From: Tribonema minus
Taxonomy: Eukaryota > Sar > Xanthophyceae > Tribonematales > Tribonemataceae
DNA length: 64,000 bases
Assembly: GCA_017506865.1 (NCBI GenBank)
Contig: JAFCMP010000034.1
Span: 248,001-312,000 of the forward strand
Direction: 5' to 3'
Position numbers and translations under genes: made by a program. The notes under the pieces are model-generated. The model saw only the letters and a list, made by a program, of their open reading frames with translations. It did not search any database and had not been told where the DNA came from. Position 1 is the stretch's first letter, and each line of letters starts with the position of its first letter. Shown here piece by piece: positions 10,025 to 20,036 of this stretch.

Positions 10025-11686
10025 TCACATGTGCGGCGGGCGCTCTGCCAGGCAGCACTCGCACACCAGCACGACGGCGCCGTTGAGCAGTGTGCACTGC
10101 GGGCACACCCACCCGTCCCCCTGCATGCCGCCACCGCCGCCCCCGCCCCCGCCGCCAGCTGCCGCCGCACCGAGCGCTCCGACCAAACCTACAGCCGCCG
10201 CTCCGGTGCTGACTGCCAGTGGTCGCGGCTGCTCCACTGCCTGTGGGCGCGGCTGCTGCTGCTGGGTTCGCGCAGCTTGCGGAGGCTGCTGCAGTGGCGC
10301 GGACGCGGCGCGCGGTGGCGGTTGCTCGCTGCGCGGCGCCAGCGGCGCTGGCTCAGGTAGCGGGCGCTGCTGCTGCCGCTGCTGCTGCTGCTGCTGAGCG
10401 GCAGCCCGTGGCGCTGGCTGCTGCTGCTGCTGCCGTGGCTTCTTCGGTGGCGGCTGCTTGGCATTGTCAGCGTCATCGGTGTCATCGCCCTCCGTTTCGT
10501 CGTCAGAGTCATTCTCGTCTGGCTCCGGCTGCTCCTGCTGCTGCTGCAGCTTCTCCAGCCACTTGTCCCTGCAAGAGGACAGGTATGAGCCGGCGCATGT
10601 AAAATCGCCGTCAGACTTTGCATCACAGCATGCTGTACAGGCTATGGTAGCTGATGGAAGGCGTGTGCTGGGCCAGCACACTTGTGAGGTAGTTGCCATC
10701 ACTGCAAATGGAGTAGTTTTATGGGTCCATTGCCACCGACACAAACCCAAAAAGCGCTTGCTGAACATTCTCAACACTAATTGTCAACATTATTATGACT
10801 CAGGTACAAGCATCACTTGAGATTGTACATCTGCCGAGCCTGAGAGCGCAGCAACCTGCAACAACTAAGTGGTGAGTCCCGCCTTGGATTGAGAGCCAGT
10901 GCGACAGACCATAGGAAAGGTTTCAGAAGCAGCGCGTGAAGCATAGGCGCCTCACATACTGAGGACGCTTTGCTCGTGCCGATGCAAAGGGCGAGAGCAG
11001 CAGCAGCTGGGGCTCAGCCACTCAGGCAACACCCAGAGGGCACTGACAACACGGTCAGGTCCAAAATCACGAGCGGCAGCTACCCTCACCATGCCTGACC
11101 AAACTTGCCTCACGCTTGTCGGGTCTGCCCCCACCCTGTCTCGAGTGCGCTTGTCCGCCAACACTCTGCCGCGCGTGCCCACCACCTTGCCCCCTGTCGC
11201 AGCTTTGAGCGAGGCAGGCTTGCGTCTCCCCCCGCCGCCGCCAGCGCTGCCGCCGCCGCCATCCTCCTGCTTCACAGTGTCCTCTTCGCCGTGCTGCAAC
11301 GGCGAAGCAGTGACGGTTTTTCAGTCACTGCATGGACCGCTGCTTGAGCCAACAATACCTCATGTGGCAACACCGCAATGATCATCATGACTCAACTTGC
11401 CGTGTGCCCAGCACGAACGCACAATACATAACAAGCAGCAGGGTGACATCAGCGACCGTCTATGGGTGAGAAACGTCAAACTCAACGCAGTCGGCAATCT
11501 GGCGCGTTCAATTATCGCAATGATGGCATGCGGATCGTCGGTACTCGCATGAAACTCCAGTTGATGCTGGTACTCGTCCTTGTACTTGCAGTCTGCGCCA
11601 TCCTTGCAGCGTTTCTTTCCGCGCCTCTTTGGGCGCGGCGCCTGTACGGTTCGCACTCCACCTCCTCGGCCCCTTGCGCGTTGCAT
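10025..11686 (-). CDS. PBZ-type plus RanBP2-type zinc-finger protein with a 23-nt micro-exon
   Basis: Four exons (11686-11549, 11293-11090, 10839-10817, 10568-10025) give 302 residues in phase. Near the N terminus KRCKDGADCKYK...HQLEFH fits the PBZ finger (Cx5C...HxxxxH), which binds poly(ADP-ribose). The C terminus DGWVCPQCTLLNG...CECC is a RanBP2/NZF finger (WxCxxC...N...CxxC), which binds ubiquitin or RNA. Between them lies a Gln/Pro/Ala-rich linker with an acidic patch. Intron 1 needs a GC donor (TTTCAT/GCGAGT). The 23-nt exon 3 (ARQMYNL plus two bases) is required to restore phase. A DNA-damage or chromatin role is inferred from the PBZ finger. The stop codon overlaps a GTGAGT, so a further 3' exon is possible. 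Confidence 0.75.
10817..10839 (-). other. 23-nt micro-exon of the PBZ/RanBP2 gene
   Basis: The exon lies between CGCTCTCAG and a GTGATG donor. Without it exon 2 (phase 0) cannot join exon 4 (phase 2). With it the protein reads VWSGM-ARQMYNL-KDKWLEKL without a break. Confidence 0.65.
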
Positions 11687-11941
11687 GAGGACTGCAAGTG
11701 GTGGTGTCTTCGCGCTTCGCGAACCAATTGGCGGGAATCCAAAGTGACCGTGGAGAGGAGTACACGAACGTTTGACGACCGTCGGCGTGCTGCCGCAGCA
11801 CTTCAAGGCGCCTGTAGCGCTTCTGCGTGCTTTGTTAAGCGGTCTCTCACGTCGTGTCAACGCCACACCTCTCCTTCTCCTTCAAAAAGTTTGTTCTTCA
11901 AGTCTCGCTTGAAGTTCAGAGCCTGCCGAAACAGGTGGGCG
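11687..11941. promoter_or_regulatory. Shared 5' region with CCAAT and an E2F-like site
   Basis: There are 255 bp between divergent starts. CCAAT (11724-11728) runs into TTGGCGGGAA (11728-11737), which matches the E2F/DP consensus. The dyad TTCGCG...CGCGAA lies just before it (about 11709-11723). Cell-cycle control of the PBZ-finger gene would fit, but this is inference. Confidence 0.45.
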
Positions 11942-13081
11942 ATGAGTGGCTTGCAGCGCGCAGCTGTGCCTGTGGCGCTTGCTGCAATAGGTGTGGGTGT
12001 CGGAGTGTTCATACTGAGCAGAAACCGCAAAGTCCCGAGTGTCGCGAGCGTCAAAGCACATGTAGTGCAAACGGCTGAGTGCGAGGGCAGGGATCTGCTG
12101 CTGGACGAGTTCGTCGCTGCCATGAATAGCAAGCTCGATGGTGTGTCGAAATCTGCCTATGGCGACGTGCTGCTGCTCCCCCGGCAAGCATTCATGGAGA
12201 TGGGACAGCTGGAGCGCAACGACAAGTGCTTGTGCTCTCTGGTGACGCTGAATGCGGCGCGGGCGACGTGCCCTCACCTGCGCGTCCTATTCGTCGCGCA
12301 CAGGTGGGACCACAGGGGGCGGCCCGATGGCCCCAAGCACGAGCATTACCACACAGCTGTCTCGTTCCTTGACGCCCACCCAGAGCTCACCCACGTGTTC
12401 GTGGACTACAGCTGCGTGAGCCAGCAGCAGACCACCACCAGGGGCTACGTGCGCAGGATCCGCGCAGGGCACCTCCGCGCGCTGCCGCTGGTCGCGACGC
12501 GCGCGGACGCGCTGCTGCTGCTGCCGCGCCGCGAGGGGCGCCAGGCGGTGCGCCACACCGACCCGACCGAGGCGCTCCAGAGGGGCTGGGTGCAGCTGGA
12601 GCTGCTGCTGGCGCGCGCCGCTCGCACGCCCGTGCACCTGCACTTCCGCGTAGGAAATCAGTCAAGGTTCGTGCCGCTGGACCTGCGCGCGTCGGAAGGC
12701 GTCGCGGCGGCGGCCGCAGCGGCGGCGGCGGAGCTGCTGTGCGACGGCCCTTCCGCCGCAGCCGCGGCGCAGCGTCACGATCGGGCGCTGACGTTCGACG
12801 TGGCGCGCGCATGCTGGTCGTCCACGCCTGAGATCAGCGCGCAACTCGAGGCCCTGCTGGACGCCGCGAAGCGGGACTTGGCGGCAGTAGAGCCGCAGCT
12901 CAGGCGGCAGTTCCTGCCGCTGCGCACGTTTGATGCGGCATTCGCGCCAGCATCCGATGCGCTGCTGGGACCTGTCAGCAAAGACGAGGACCGGCCGGAG
13001 CTGCTGCGCCTGCTCATGTACGCAGCCGCGGCGTGCGATGACTTGGAGAGTATCAGTGTTGCATCGCTGGCGAAATCATAG
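11942..13081 (+). CDS. Membrane-anchored protein with an HRW...VDYSC...RGW-type domain, single exon
   Basis: The start at 11942 (MSGLQRAAVPVALAAIGVG) is chosen because it puts a hydrophobic anchor (VALAAIGVGVGVFIL) at residues 9-25; the frame is open further upstream but lacks typical coding sequence there. The protein has 379 residues. Residues about 110-235 carry LFVAHRWDHRGRPDG, then HVFVDYSCVSQ and LQRGWVQLELLLAR. This order (HRW, aromatic-DY-S/C-C, RGW..E) recalls a TIR- or HET-like domain common in algal and oomycete proteins of unknown function. Ala-rich and Leu-rich segments follow. It is intronless, unlike its neighbours, and head-to-head with the PBZ-finger gene. Function unknown; signalling or NAD-related chemistry would be guesswork. 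Confidence 0.8.
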   Translation: MSGLQRAAVPVALAAIGVGVGVFILSRNRKVPSVASVKAHVVQTAECEGRDLLLDEFVAAMNSKLDGVSKSAYGDVLLLPRQAFMEMGQLERNDKCLCSLVTLNAARATCPHLRVLFVAHRWDHRGRPDGPKHEHYHTAVSFLDAHPELTHVFVDYSCVSQQQTTTRGYVRRIRAGHLRALPLVATRADALLLLPRREGRQAVRHTDPTEALQRGWVQLELLLARAARTPVHLHFRVGNQSRFVPLDLRASEGVAAAAAAAAAELLCDGPSAAAAAQRHDRALTFDVARACWSSTPEISAQLEALLDAAKRDLAAVEPQLRRQFLPLRTFDAAFAPASDALLGPVSKDEDRPELLRLLMYAAAACDDLESISVASLAKS

Positions 13082-13925
13082 CAGCTGTGTTTTGTAGGTG
13101 CGCCGTCGCCGCGCAGCGTGCTGCATTTGCGCGCTTCGTGTCTCTGCCCGTTGTTTCATCAGTGTTCGATGTCATGTGCACCTTGTGCGGCGTGTGCGCG
13201 CCCCCCGTACCTGGATTTCTTTGACACAAGCTCTCGCGCACTATTTTCGTGATGTGTTGACGTTGATCATGCAGCAACTAGTGCCGCGGCTCCTTCCGCT
13301 GTCAGTGCAGCATTCTGAGCCTGCACCTTTACCAATGATAGGCTCACCAACGACTGGCATGTATGTCTGCTGTGCTGCTGCCTTGACTGCCATGACGCCA
13401 TGCCTGTATACATATATGCATCAGATCAAGTAGCCATGCTGAACGGATCTGCAACATTGCTGCTGACACATTGCAGTTTCTCATTGAAGCAGAGTACATC
13501 TTGCTGCACGGAGTTGTTAGACACGATGCATTCTCTCACTGAAAGCAGGTCACTGTGTCCGCTTCAATGTGTCACGAGCGACTTTTGCCAGTACTGATCA
13601 TCCTCCTCAGTTGCACGAGGCTCATGCTACAGCGCCTTGCACTTGCAGCGGCAGGTGGCAGAATGGGAGTGTTGTGCGTATGTAGCACCATGCCACAGGC
13701 AGCGTCCCTTCTACATTGAGATGTATGCATAACATTGTATACGTGTGCATGCCACGATGCGACTCACCGAAATTTGATGCAGTGAGTGATGTCCCTAAAC
13801 CCTAGCCCTGCACCCGAACTCGCTAACAGCAGCGGCAGCAGCAGCGGCAACAACAGCAGCAACAACAGAGGCACCATTGAACAGCGCATCATCGTCCATT
13901 ACTCAAGTTTGTGTGTCTCGCAGCG
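13082..13925. other. Convergent intergenic stretch
   Basis: This stretch lies between two facing stop codons. It contains CCCTAAACCCTAG (about 13794-13806), a short telomere-like motif, and a (CAG/CAA/CGG)n simple repeat at about 13829-13873. No gene is supported. Confidence 0.5.
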
Positions 13926-14835
13926 TTATTGCAGATAGTGTTCCTTACTGAACCCCGTGTGCACGTACTGGGTCGCCGTGTCGGTTTGAAAGAGGGCGTG
14001 GAGGTCGATGGAGGTTTCGATGCCGCCGTGCAGCTCGATCGTGCCGAGGAGGCCGTCGGCGTTCGTGGGGGATGAAGGATCGGAAGTCATGGCGTATAAG
14101 CCGCAGTCCCAGTCCTCCATCGTCCCCGAGTCGTCCTCGTTGTACACCAACGTCTCCGGCTTGCACTCGACGCTGACCCCCACGGCCTTGAAACTCACTT
14201 GCGAGTGACCCGATGGCTTGTGGTTGTCGAGCCTCTGGCCTTCGAAACCGTCCTGGGTCGCACTGTAGGCTGCGTAACTGGGCTCGGACCCCCCCATGAA
14301 GATTGCCAGGTCTCGAGACGAGACCCCTTCCAAACCCCCGTACGCCACCTTCACCGTGGTGAGGCAGCACTTGGTGTCGGCGGACTCTGTACTCCCTTTG
14401 TCCGCGCGCGTGCAGTCGCGCCACACGTTGTCCTCCACGCCGAACTCCTCGTACGTGTAGACGCTGCCGTCGGCTCCGAGATCTGTCAGCACGTACAGAT
14501 CGAGGCTCCCGAAGCGGCCCGTGCAGGGCGAGTGGCGGCCGCCGGAGGGCTTAAACTTTGGATCGCCCCACTGCGCTGATATCGTTATCTCGTTCGACTC
14601 ATGCAAGGTCCTGCGAGGGGCACGGCAGCGTGGTCGTCGGACAGAGCGAGTGCGCGGGCGGGCCGAGTGCGACGCAACGGAGGCAGCGTGGGGCAAGCCG
14701 CAAGCAACACGTCATGCGAGGGCGAACGCGTAATGCGAGGATCACTCACTTCTCGAGGGATCTGGTGGCGCCTCTGAGGTTCGCAGCGGCTCCGGTCACC
14801 CCCAACGCGAGCACAGCTGCGACGAGTGCGTTCAT
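13926..14835 (-). CDS. Secreted or lumenal protein of unknown family
   Basis: Two exons (14835-14750 and 14610-13926) join in phase 2 to give 256 residues. Exon 1 is a clear signal peptide (MNALVAAVLALGVTGAAA) followed by NLRGATRSLEK. The mature part has six cysteines, including a CC pair, and is rich in Asp, Gly, Ser and Thr. It reads like a compact extracellular beta domain (for example GRFGSLDLYVLTDLG, VSFKAVGVSVECKPE). I recognise no family. It lacks the Ala/Gln runs of the neighbouring genes, and its codon use is more even. It could be cell-wall, extracellular-matrix or vacuolar. A 3-nt-phase check and the canonical GTGAGT donor make the gene model firm; the function is open. Confidence 0.8.
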
Positions 14836-16206
14836 CGGTTCAGTGCCGTCTCAGTTCGTTGGTGGCGCGGGTCGAAGGGGATGGAGGCTTGGTGCTGAAC
14901 CCGACACTTCGCGGAGGGCGTCCCTGTCTCCGAAAACGCGCACCGGTACCACTCGGAAACATGCATTCGAAACTTCTCCCGGCTCCAGAGGAACCTTCAC
15001 AAAACTTCTGCCGGCTGGGTCCAACTTCAACTTCAACTCACAAGTTTTCGCCAGCCCATGATGTGCTAATTTAGCTATTGGTATTTGATATGTTTCGTGT
15101 ATGGGTTACGCCCACCTGTTTTCAGTGCACCTCCAAGTCCTAACCCTATAATCAAACGACTGTGTAACCATGCTTAACCTCTGACGCTTAAAGTGTTGAT
15201 AAACACATGTATGTGCCATCAATAGCTCCTGGTGCAGGCAATCCAGTGGCAATCAACAGACCTGCAAGCACGATAGGGCAAGAAACATAATGTAATGCGT
15301 TTCTACAAAACAGCGCCAACATATGTGGCCTGAAAATGCATGCATAGTGTCGCAGGCCTCAAGGGCAAGGCATTAACCGAATACAAACAGAAAGGCACAC
15401 GAACACACGCGCACAAGAAAGCACAAACTGCGCTGACAATATACGCACGGTCAACACTTGATTGTAGTGCATAGCGGGGACGCGCCCAGTCTGACAGCTG
15501 ACACCACACAATGGAAACGCACTCTGAGGCGGAGGCGAACGCGCGCGCGCTGGCACCGGCCATTTCACAATGCCAGCCGCGCACTGCCCCCGCAAGAAAA
15601 AAACGACGGTCGCCCGCCAGGCACATGCAAGCGGCGCTGGGGTTACCCGCGCGCCGCACTGCACGTGCACTCACATAGACTCTGAACCTAAAAAACGCAT
15701 GCACGCTTGCGGCACACGCCGTGCCTGCCCCCCGCTGCAGCCGTAAGCGGTGCCAGTAAACACCATGGCGTAACTCCCGCGGTCCACCCCAAACGACGAG
15801 CGGGCCACTTCGGCGGACCTACCGCTGCTGCTGCCGGTTGCGCTAGCACTCCCATGCCTGACCTGCACATTCGGTTTACGACAGCGGTGCAGCGCTGAGT
15901 GCGCGCATACGGCGCTGCACTGTTTTCGACGCTGCACCTCCCCTGCCCCCCCCCCCCAGCCCCTCAACCCGTGAATCTGCACAACAGCTGACGCTGCCTG
16001 TTCTCCTGACTGTGTGCCCTATGGGCTGCTTGCGTGCCCCACGCCGGCTCCCGCGCGCAGATGCAAATGTGGGCGTGACCGCCCAGCAGTCAAATGCTGC
16101 ACAGGCGCCGCATCGCCCCCCCCCCCCCTTCGCCAACCACGATTCGCCGCCCCCCCTCTCGCTGCGGCGACTCCGCGGCCCCGCTCCTGCCCTCAGAGGC
16201 CTTTTC
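14836..16206. other. Gene-poor stretch upstream of the secreted-protein gene and downstream of the MYB gene
   Basis: It contains AACTTCAACTTCAAC at 15023-15037 and CCTAACCCTA near 15139. On the minus strand about 15711-15876 has a Gly/Ser-rich open frame (VRHGSASATGSSSG, then FGVDRGSYAMVFTG) that looks coding but has no clear partner exon. C runs lie at 15949-15957 and about 16118-16127. No gene is assigned. Confidence 0.4.
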
Positions 16207-18773
16207 CTATGAGCTTGGTGACTGCACGGCGGCAGGCGTCGCCGCCTCCTCGCTCAGCAGCGTCTTGGCCGTCTGCTCCACCGCGGACACAGGCGTGCCG
16301 GCCCTCGCTGAGGTGGCAGCGGCGGGTGGCGCGCTGCTGCGCAGCGCGCCCGCCGCCGCATCCGCCGCGTCCGCCTGACCCGTGCTCCCGCCAGCAGCCG
16401 TGGCACTGCTGGCGGCAGCGCTGTCGTCGCCTGCTGCGGTCAGTGAGGCACAGGTACCGTGCGCCGGCGGGCGCGACAGCTCCTGCTCCTTCAGCGCCGG
16501 CAGATGGCCGTGCTCCGCGCCGTTCTCCTGTGCGCGCCCCTGCTGCGGCGGCTGCGCATCGCCCTCTGCCGCGACAGCGGAGGTGGCAGGACCGCTGCCA
16601 TCTGCAGCAGCGGCGGCGTGCTCTGCGTCTGCGTCCGCGTCCAGCCGAGCAGCGGCACGGACAGCGTGACTCGCAACAGGCGCCGCTGCCTCCGCTGCTT
16701 CCTGCGCAGGCGCCGCGTCCATCATCTGCACATCCGCGCTCGCCTCTGGGGGTCCGAGCGCGACCGCCGACGCCTCCGCGGGGGCTGCTTCTGACATCTG
16801 CGCGTCACTGTCTTGCTGCGTGGGTGCAGGCGCAGCAGGATCAGCAGCGGCGGCAGCTGTAGGGCTCAGCTGCGCCTGCCACCCCGCCGTGCGCATGCTG
16901 GGGATCATGGCAGCCGCCGCCTCCAGCATGCGCGCCTTCTCCTCTGCGCTGCTGTCGTCCACGCGCGGCCGCTTGCTCGCGCGCTCCTCTGTATCGTCGG
17001 CGGCGGCGCCGCCAACTAGCGAGAGGCCGCGCCGCTGCGCAGCGGACCCGGGGCTGCCGCCCTGCGCAGCGGCAGCGGTGGCGGCGGCAGTGGCCGCGTC
17101 CGCCGCCGCCGCCGCTGCCGCGGCGTTGCTGTCGCGCTGGCGGCCCGCCTCCAGGCTGAGGCTCAGCAGCGACTCATTGCCGATGGAGAGTGAGCCGCCG
17201 CCTCTGTCGGCCGCCGCTCGGGCTGCCGCCGCCGCGGCCTCGTGCTGGTCGCGCAAGGGCACGACGTCCGGCAGGCGCCCCGGCATGCTGAGCACCGCGG
17301 AGCGGAACGCGGACGGCGGCGACAGCCGCGGCAGCGCGTCGTCGGCGGACTGCTGCGGCGCGGGCTCGCCGTGCTGCGGCAGGTGGTACTGGTGGGGCTG
17401 CTGCAGGTGGGAAGGCAGCGGCGCGTGGTAGGCGTACGGGCCCGCAGCTGACGGCGGCGGCGGCAGTTGGTGGTGGTGCTGCTGCTGCTGCTCGTCGTAC
17501 TCGTCGTCGCCGCTGGCGGCGGCGGGCCTGCCGGGGTCGAAGCCGTCGAGGAGGCGCGAGAGCAGGCGCAGGTGGCGCGACGCGCGCATGTGCTCGTTGG
17601 ACATGGAGCGGTCGTCCTTGAAGGCGTTGAGCGCCGCGGCGGCGCGCGCGCGCGCGCGCCGTCGGCGTCTTCGGCTTCTTGCGGCGCACGGGCTTGGCGC
17701 CGGCGGGCGCGAGCGCGATCGCGGCCGCGGCCTCCAGCGCCGCCGCGTGCGCCGCTGCCTCCGGCGTCATGCCGCCGGTGCCCGCGCTCGCCGCAGCAGC
17801 GGCGGCGGCGCTGGCGGCGGCACTGAGCACCTGCGCTGCCTCCGCGGCAGCGGCGGCTTCAGCGTTGGCTGCGCTGACAGCAGCTGGTTCCGCGCCGCCA
17901 GCGCTGAAGCCCAGAGAGGTGATGGACGTGGGGGACGGGGCGGGGTACATGGGGCCTCGGATCCCCCCCTTGCGCAGCGACTGCCGCTGCAGCCTGCGCA
18001 TGGTGGAGTAGTAGCGGTTCTTGATGGCGTTGTCGGTGCGACCCGGCAGCAGCTTGGCGATCTCCGCCCACTGGTTGCCCAGCTCCTTGTGGTGCTTGAA
18101 GATGGTGAGATCTTCCTCTGGGCGCCACGCATCCTTGCGGACTTCGGGGTTCAGATGGTTGTGCCATCGCTCGCGGCACTGTTTGCCTGCAGTGGGCGGC
18201 ATGGCAGCGAACAGGTACATGATGTGAACAAGTCGCAAGCATACAAAAAGCACGAATCCGCGCCGTTGGTGGCGCAAGCGGGTTTTGAGTGGTGATCGAG
18301 GTGGCGGGTAAACGCTCTTACCGATGCGACCCGGCAGGCGGCCAGCGATGATGCTCCAGCGCTTAGCGCCGTATTCCTTGACCAGATGACACAGTTTCTC
18401 ATCCTCGTCCTGAAGCAACAAGCACAGGCAGCCGGCATTTATCATCATTTCGTTTCCGCAAACGTAACGTTGACACAACGTCCATACAGCAGGTGAACCA
18501 TGTACAGAAAGGGAAAGCAGCTAGCAGGCGGATCATCACGTTGAAAACTAAGCCTACTTCAGATACCACAGCACCGTGGCTGATGCAGGCTTCGCCCTAG
18601 GCACATGCATCATCACGATGTTACCGGTCAGATGATACCTTGAGCCACGGATTTTTTGTCAGGGCGTCTGCGTCCATGGCCTTCATGGCTTCGTCGTCGC
18701 TGGCATCCTCATCTTTTGCTGGCGGCTGCTGCGGCACAGGCAACGGCATCGTCGGTGGGAAGGGCTGCTCCAT
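16207..18773 (-). CDS. R2R3-type MYB transcription factor, frame broken in a GC repeat
   Basis: Exons 18773-18639, 18409-18322 and 18186-16207 join in phase. The start [11 protein letters not shown] precedes an acidic stretch. Then come repeat R2 ([21 protein letters not shown] and [15 protein letters not shown] across the second junction) and R3 ([20 protein letters not shown], then [14 protein letters not shown]). The DNA-contact helices are intact and closest to animal/protist c-MYB or 3R-MYB repeats. After an Ala-rich region the frame shifts at the (GC)n run 17642-17659: gain of one GC unit would connect it to a 465-residue open frame ([15 protein letters not shown]...) ending at 16207. 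The full product would be about 734 residues with poly-Ala and Gln/His runs typical of activation domains. Nuclear location is inferred. Confidence 0.9.
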
Positions 18774-20036
18774 TGCCTGCAATGAGTGAACCAACTGCAA
18801 ATCTGTCCCCTTTTAATCCTTTCACCCCCTCGAGAGAGCTCTGAAGCATTTGACCCAAAGATACACACGCACACATACACTGGGCAGGCAGCAGCAGCAG
18901 CGGTGAGGCAAAGACGGCCAGCTTGATGCGCGCGAGCTTGTTGTGCCACTGGTGTCTTGCTTGGTGAAACCGCAAAATTGGCGTTTCCATCGCAAAAACC
19001 GCGGCGCTCGCTCCTTCCCCACTCGGACAGCGCGTGTGCCAAAAGATTGTTGGGATGTGACGAGGTTGTATGCCATCACCTCGTCCTTACTCTCACTTGG
19101 TGTGAACAGCAATTCGTTTGCCGCTAGTCAAGTCCCCCAACCGTCTTGCAAGCGTCGACGTGTTCAGGGTGACCAAGCTCCAAGGCTTCAACAGTTGTGC
19201 AAATGCATGCGGGTTGTTTAGCTAGCGCACAGCTTGCTTCACTCAAAGCCAGAGACGGCACGTGCAAAACTGATGTCGCATGACACTGGCAATATATCAG
19301 AAGGTGTACGCTGCACTTTATGCACAGAGTACCGTTTGACACACAGTGAGCAGTCATGACACACTTAGCCCACACCGCGCCATGATACATTGCACTACTT
19401 GATCATCACGCAGACGAAAGAAAGCAGCAATAGCAGCACTCTTGTTCGATCACAAATGATGGCCATGGCATGCAGCATTGGTCACCACTGCCAACACTTT
19501 GTGGAGTCTCTGCATGGTAACTTCACGCTGAGGGCTACGGTTGTGGAAATGGCAGAATGCATGACTGGTGCATGGTCTGTGTGTGTGTGGTGTGGTTCTG
19601 AGCATGAAGCATGCGGTCACCGCTGGGTGACGCCTTTTTCAGTTGCATGACGCTGCCAACACGGCGCCAACAACATCTGCTGGCTAAGCCACTCAAATCT
19701 GTTGTGCTGGCTGTGGCACTGCACAGCTGGAACGAATCTTTGGACGGCAGCTGATTGCCATACTCTTTGATTCCGTCACGGGCGACGCGCAGTGAGGAAG
19801 TAGGTCATAATGCGCGCTCATTCACGAGGTCGGACCTGGCGCCGCGCACTGCCATTGCGCCCGATCTGCACGCGCGTGAGGGTTCCTGGCTTAGCGTACC
19901 GTGTGGAATGCCCGCGCGCTTTGAAAAACCGCTTGTTCGCATGCCCCTGCCGTCCCATGCCGCCGTTGCTGCGGCGCCGCGTCCCCCGGCACAGAGGCCA
20001 TCATACCGACGCAGCTTGCAGTTCGCCGTCCTCTCA
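18774..20036. other. Gene-free stretch between the MYB start and the 7TM gene end
   Basis: An acceptor-like CATTGCAG lies directly before the MYB start codon, so a 5' untranslated exon may exist here. One minus-strand frame (METPILRFHQARHQWHNK, near 18990) looks mildly coding but is not connected. Nothing else is supported. Confidence 0.4.
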
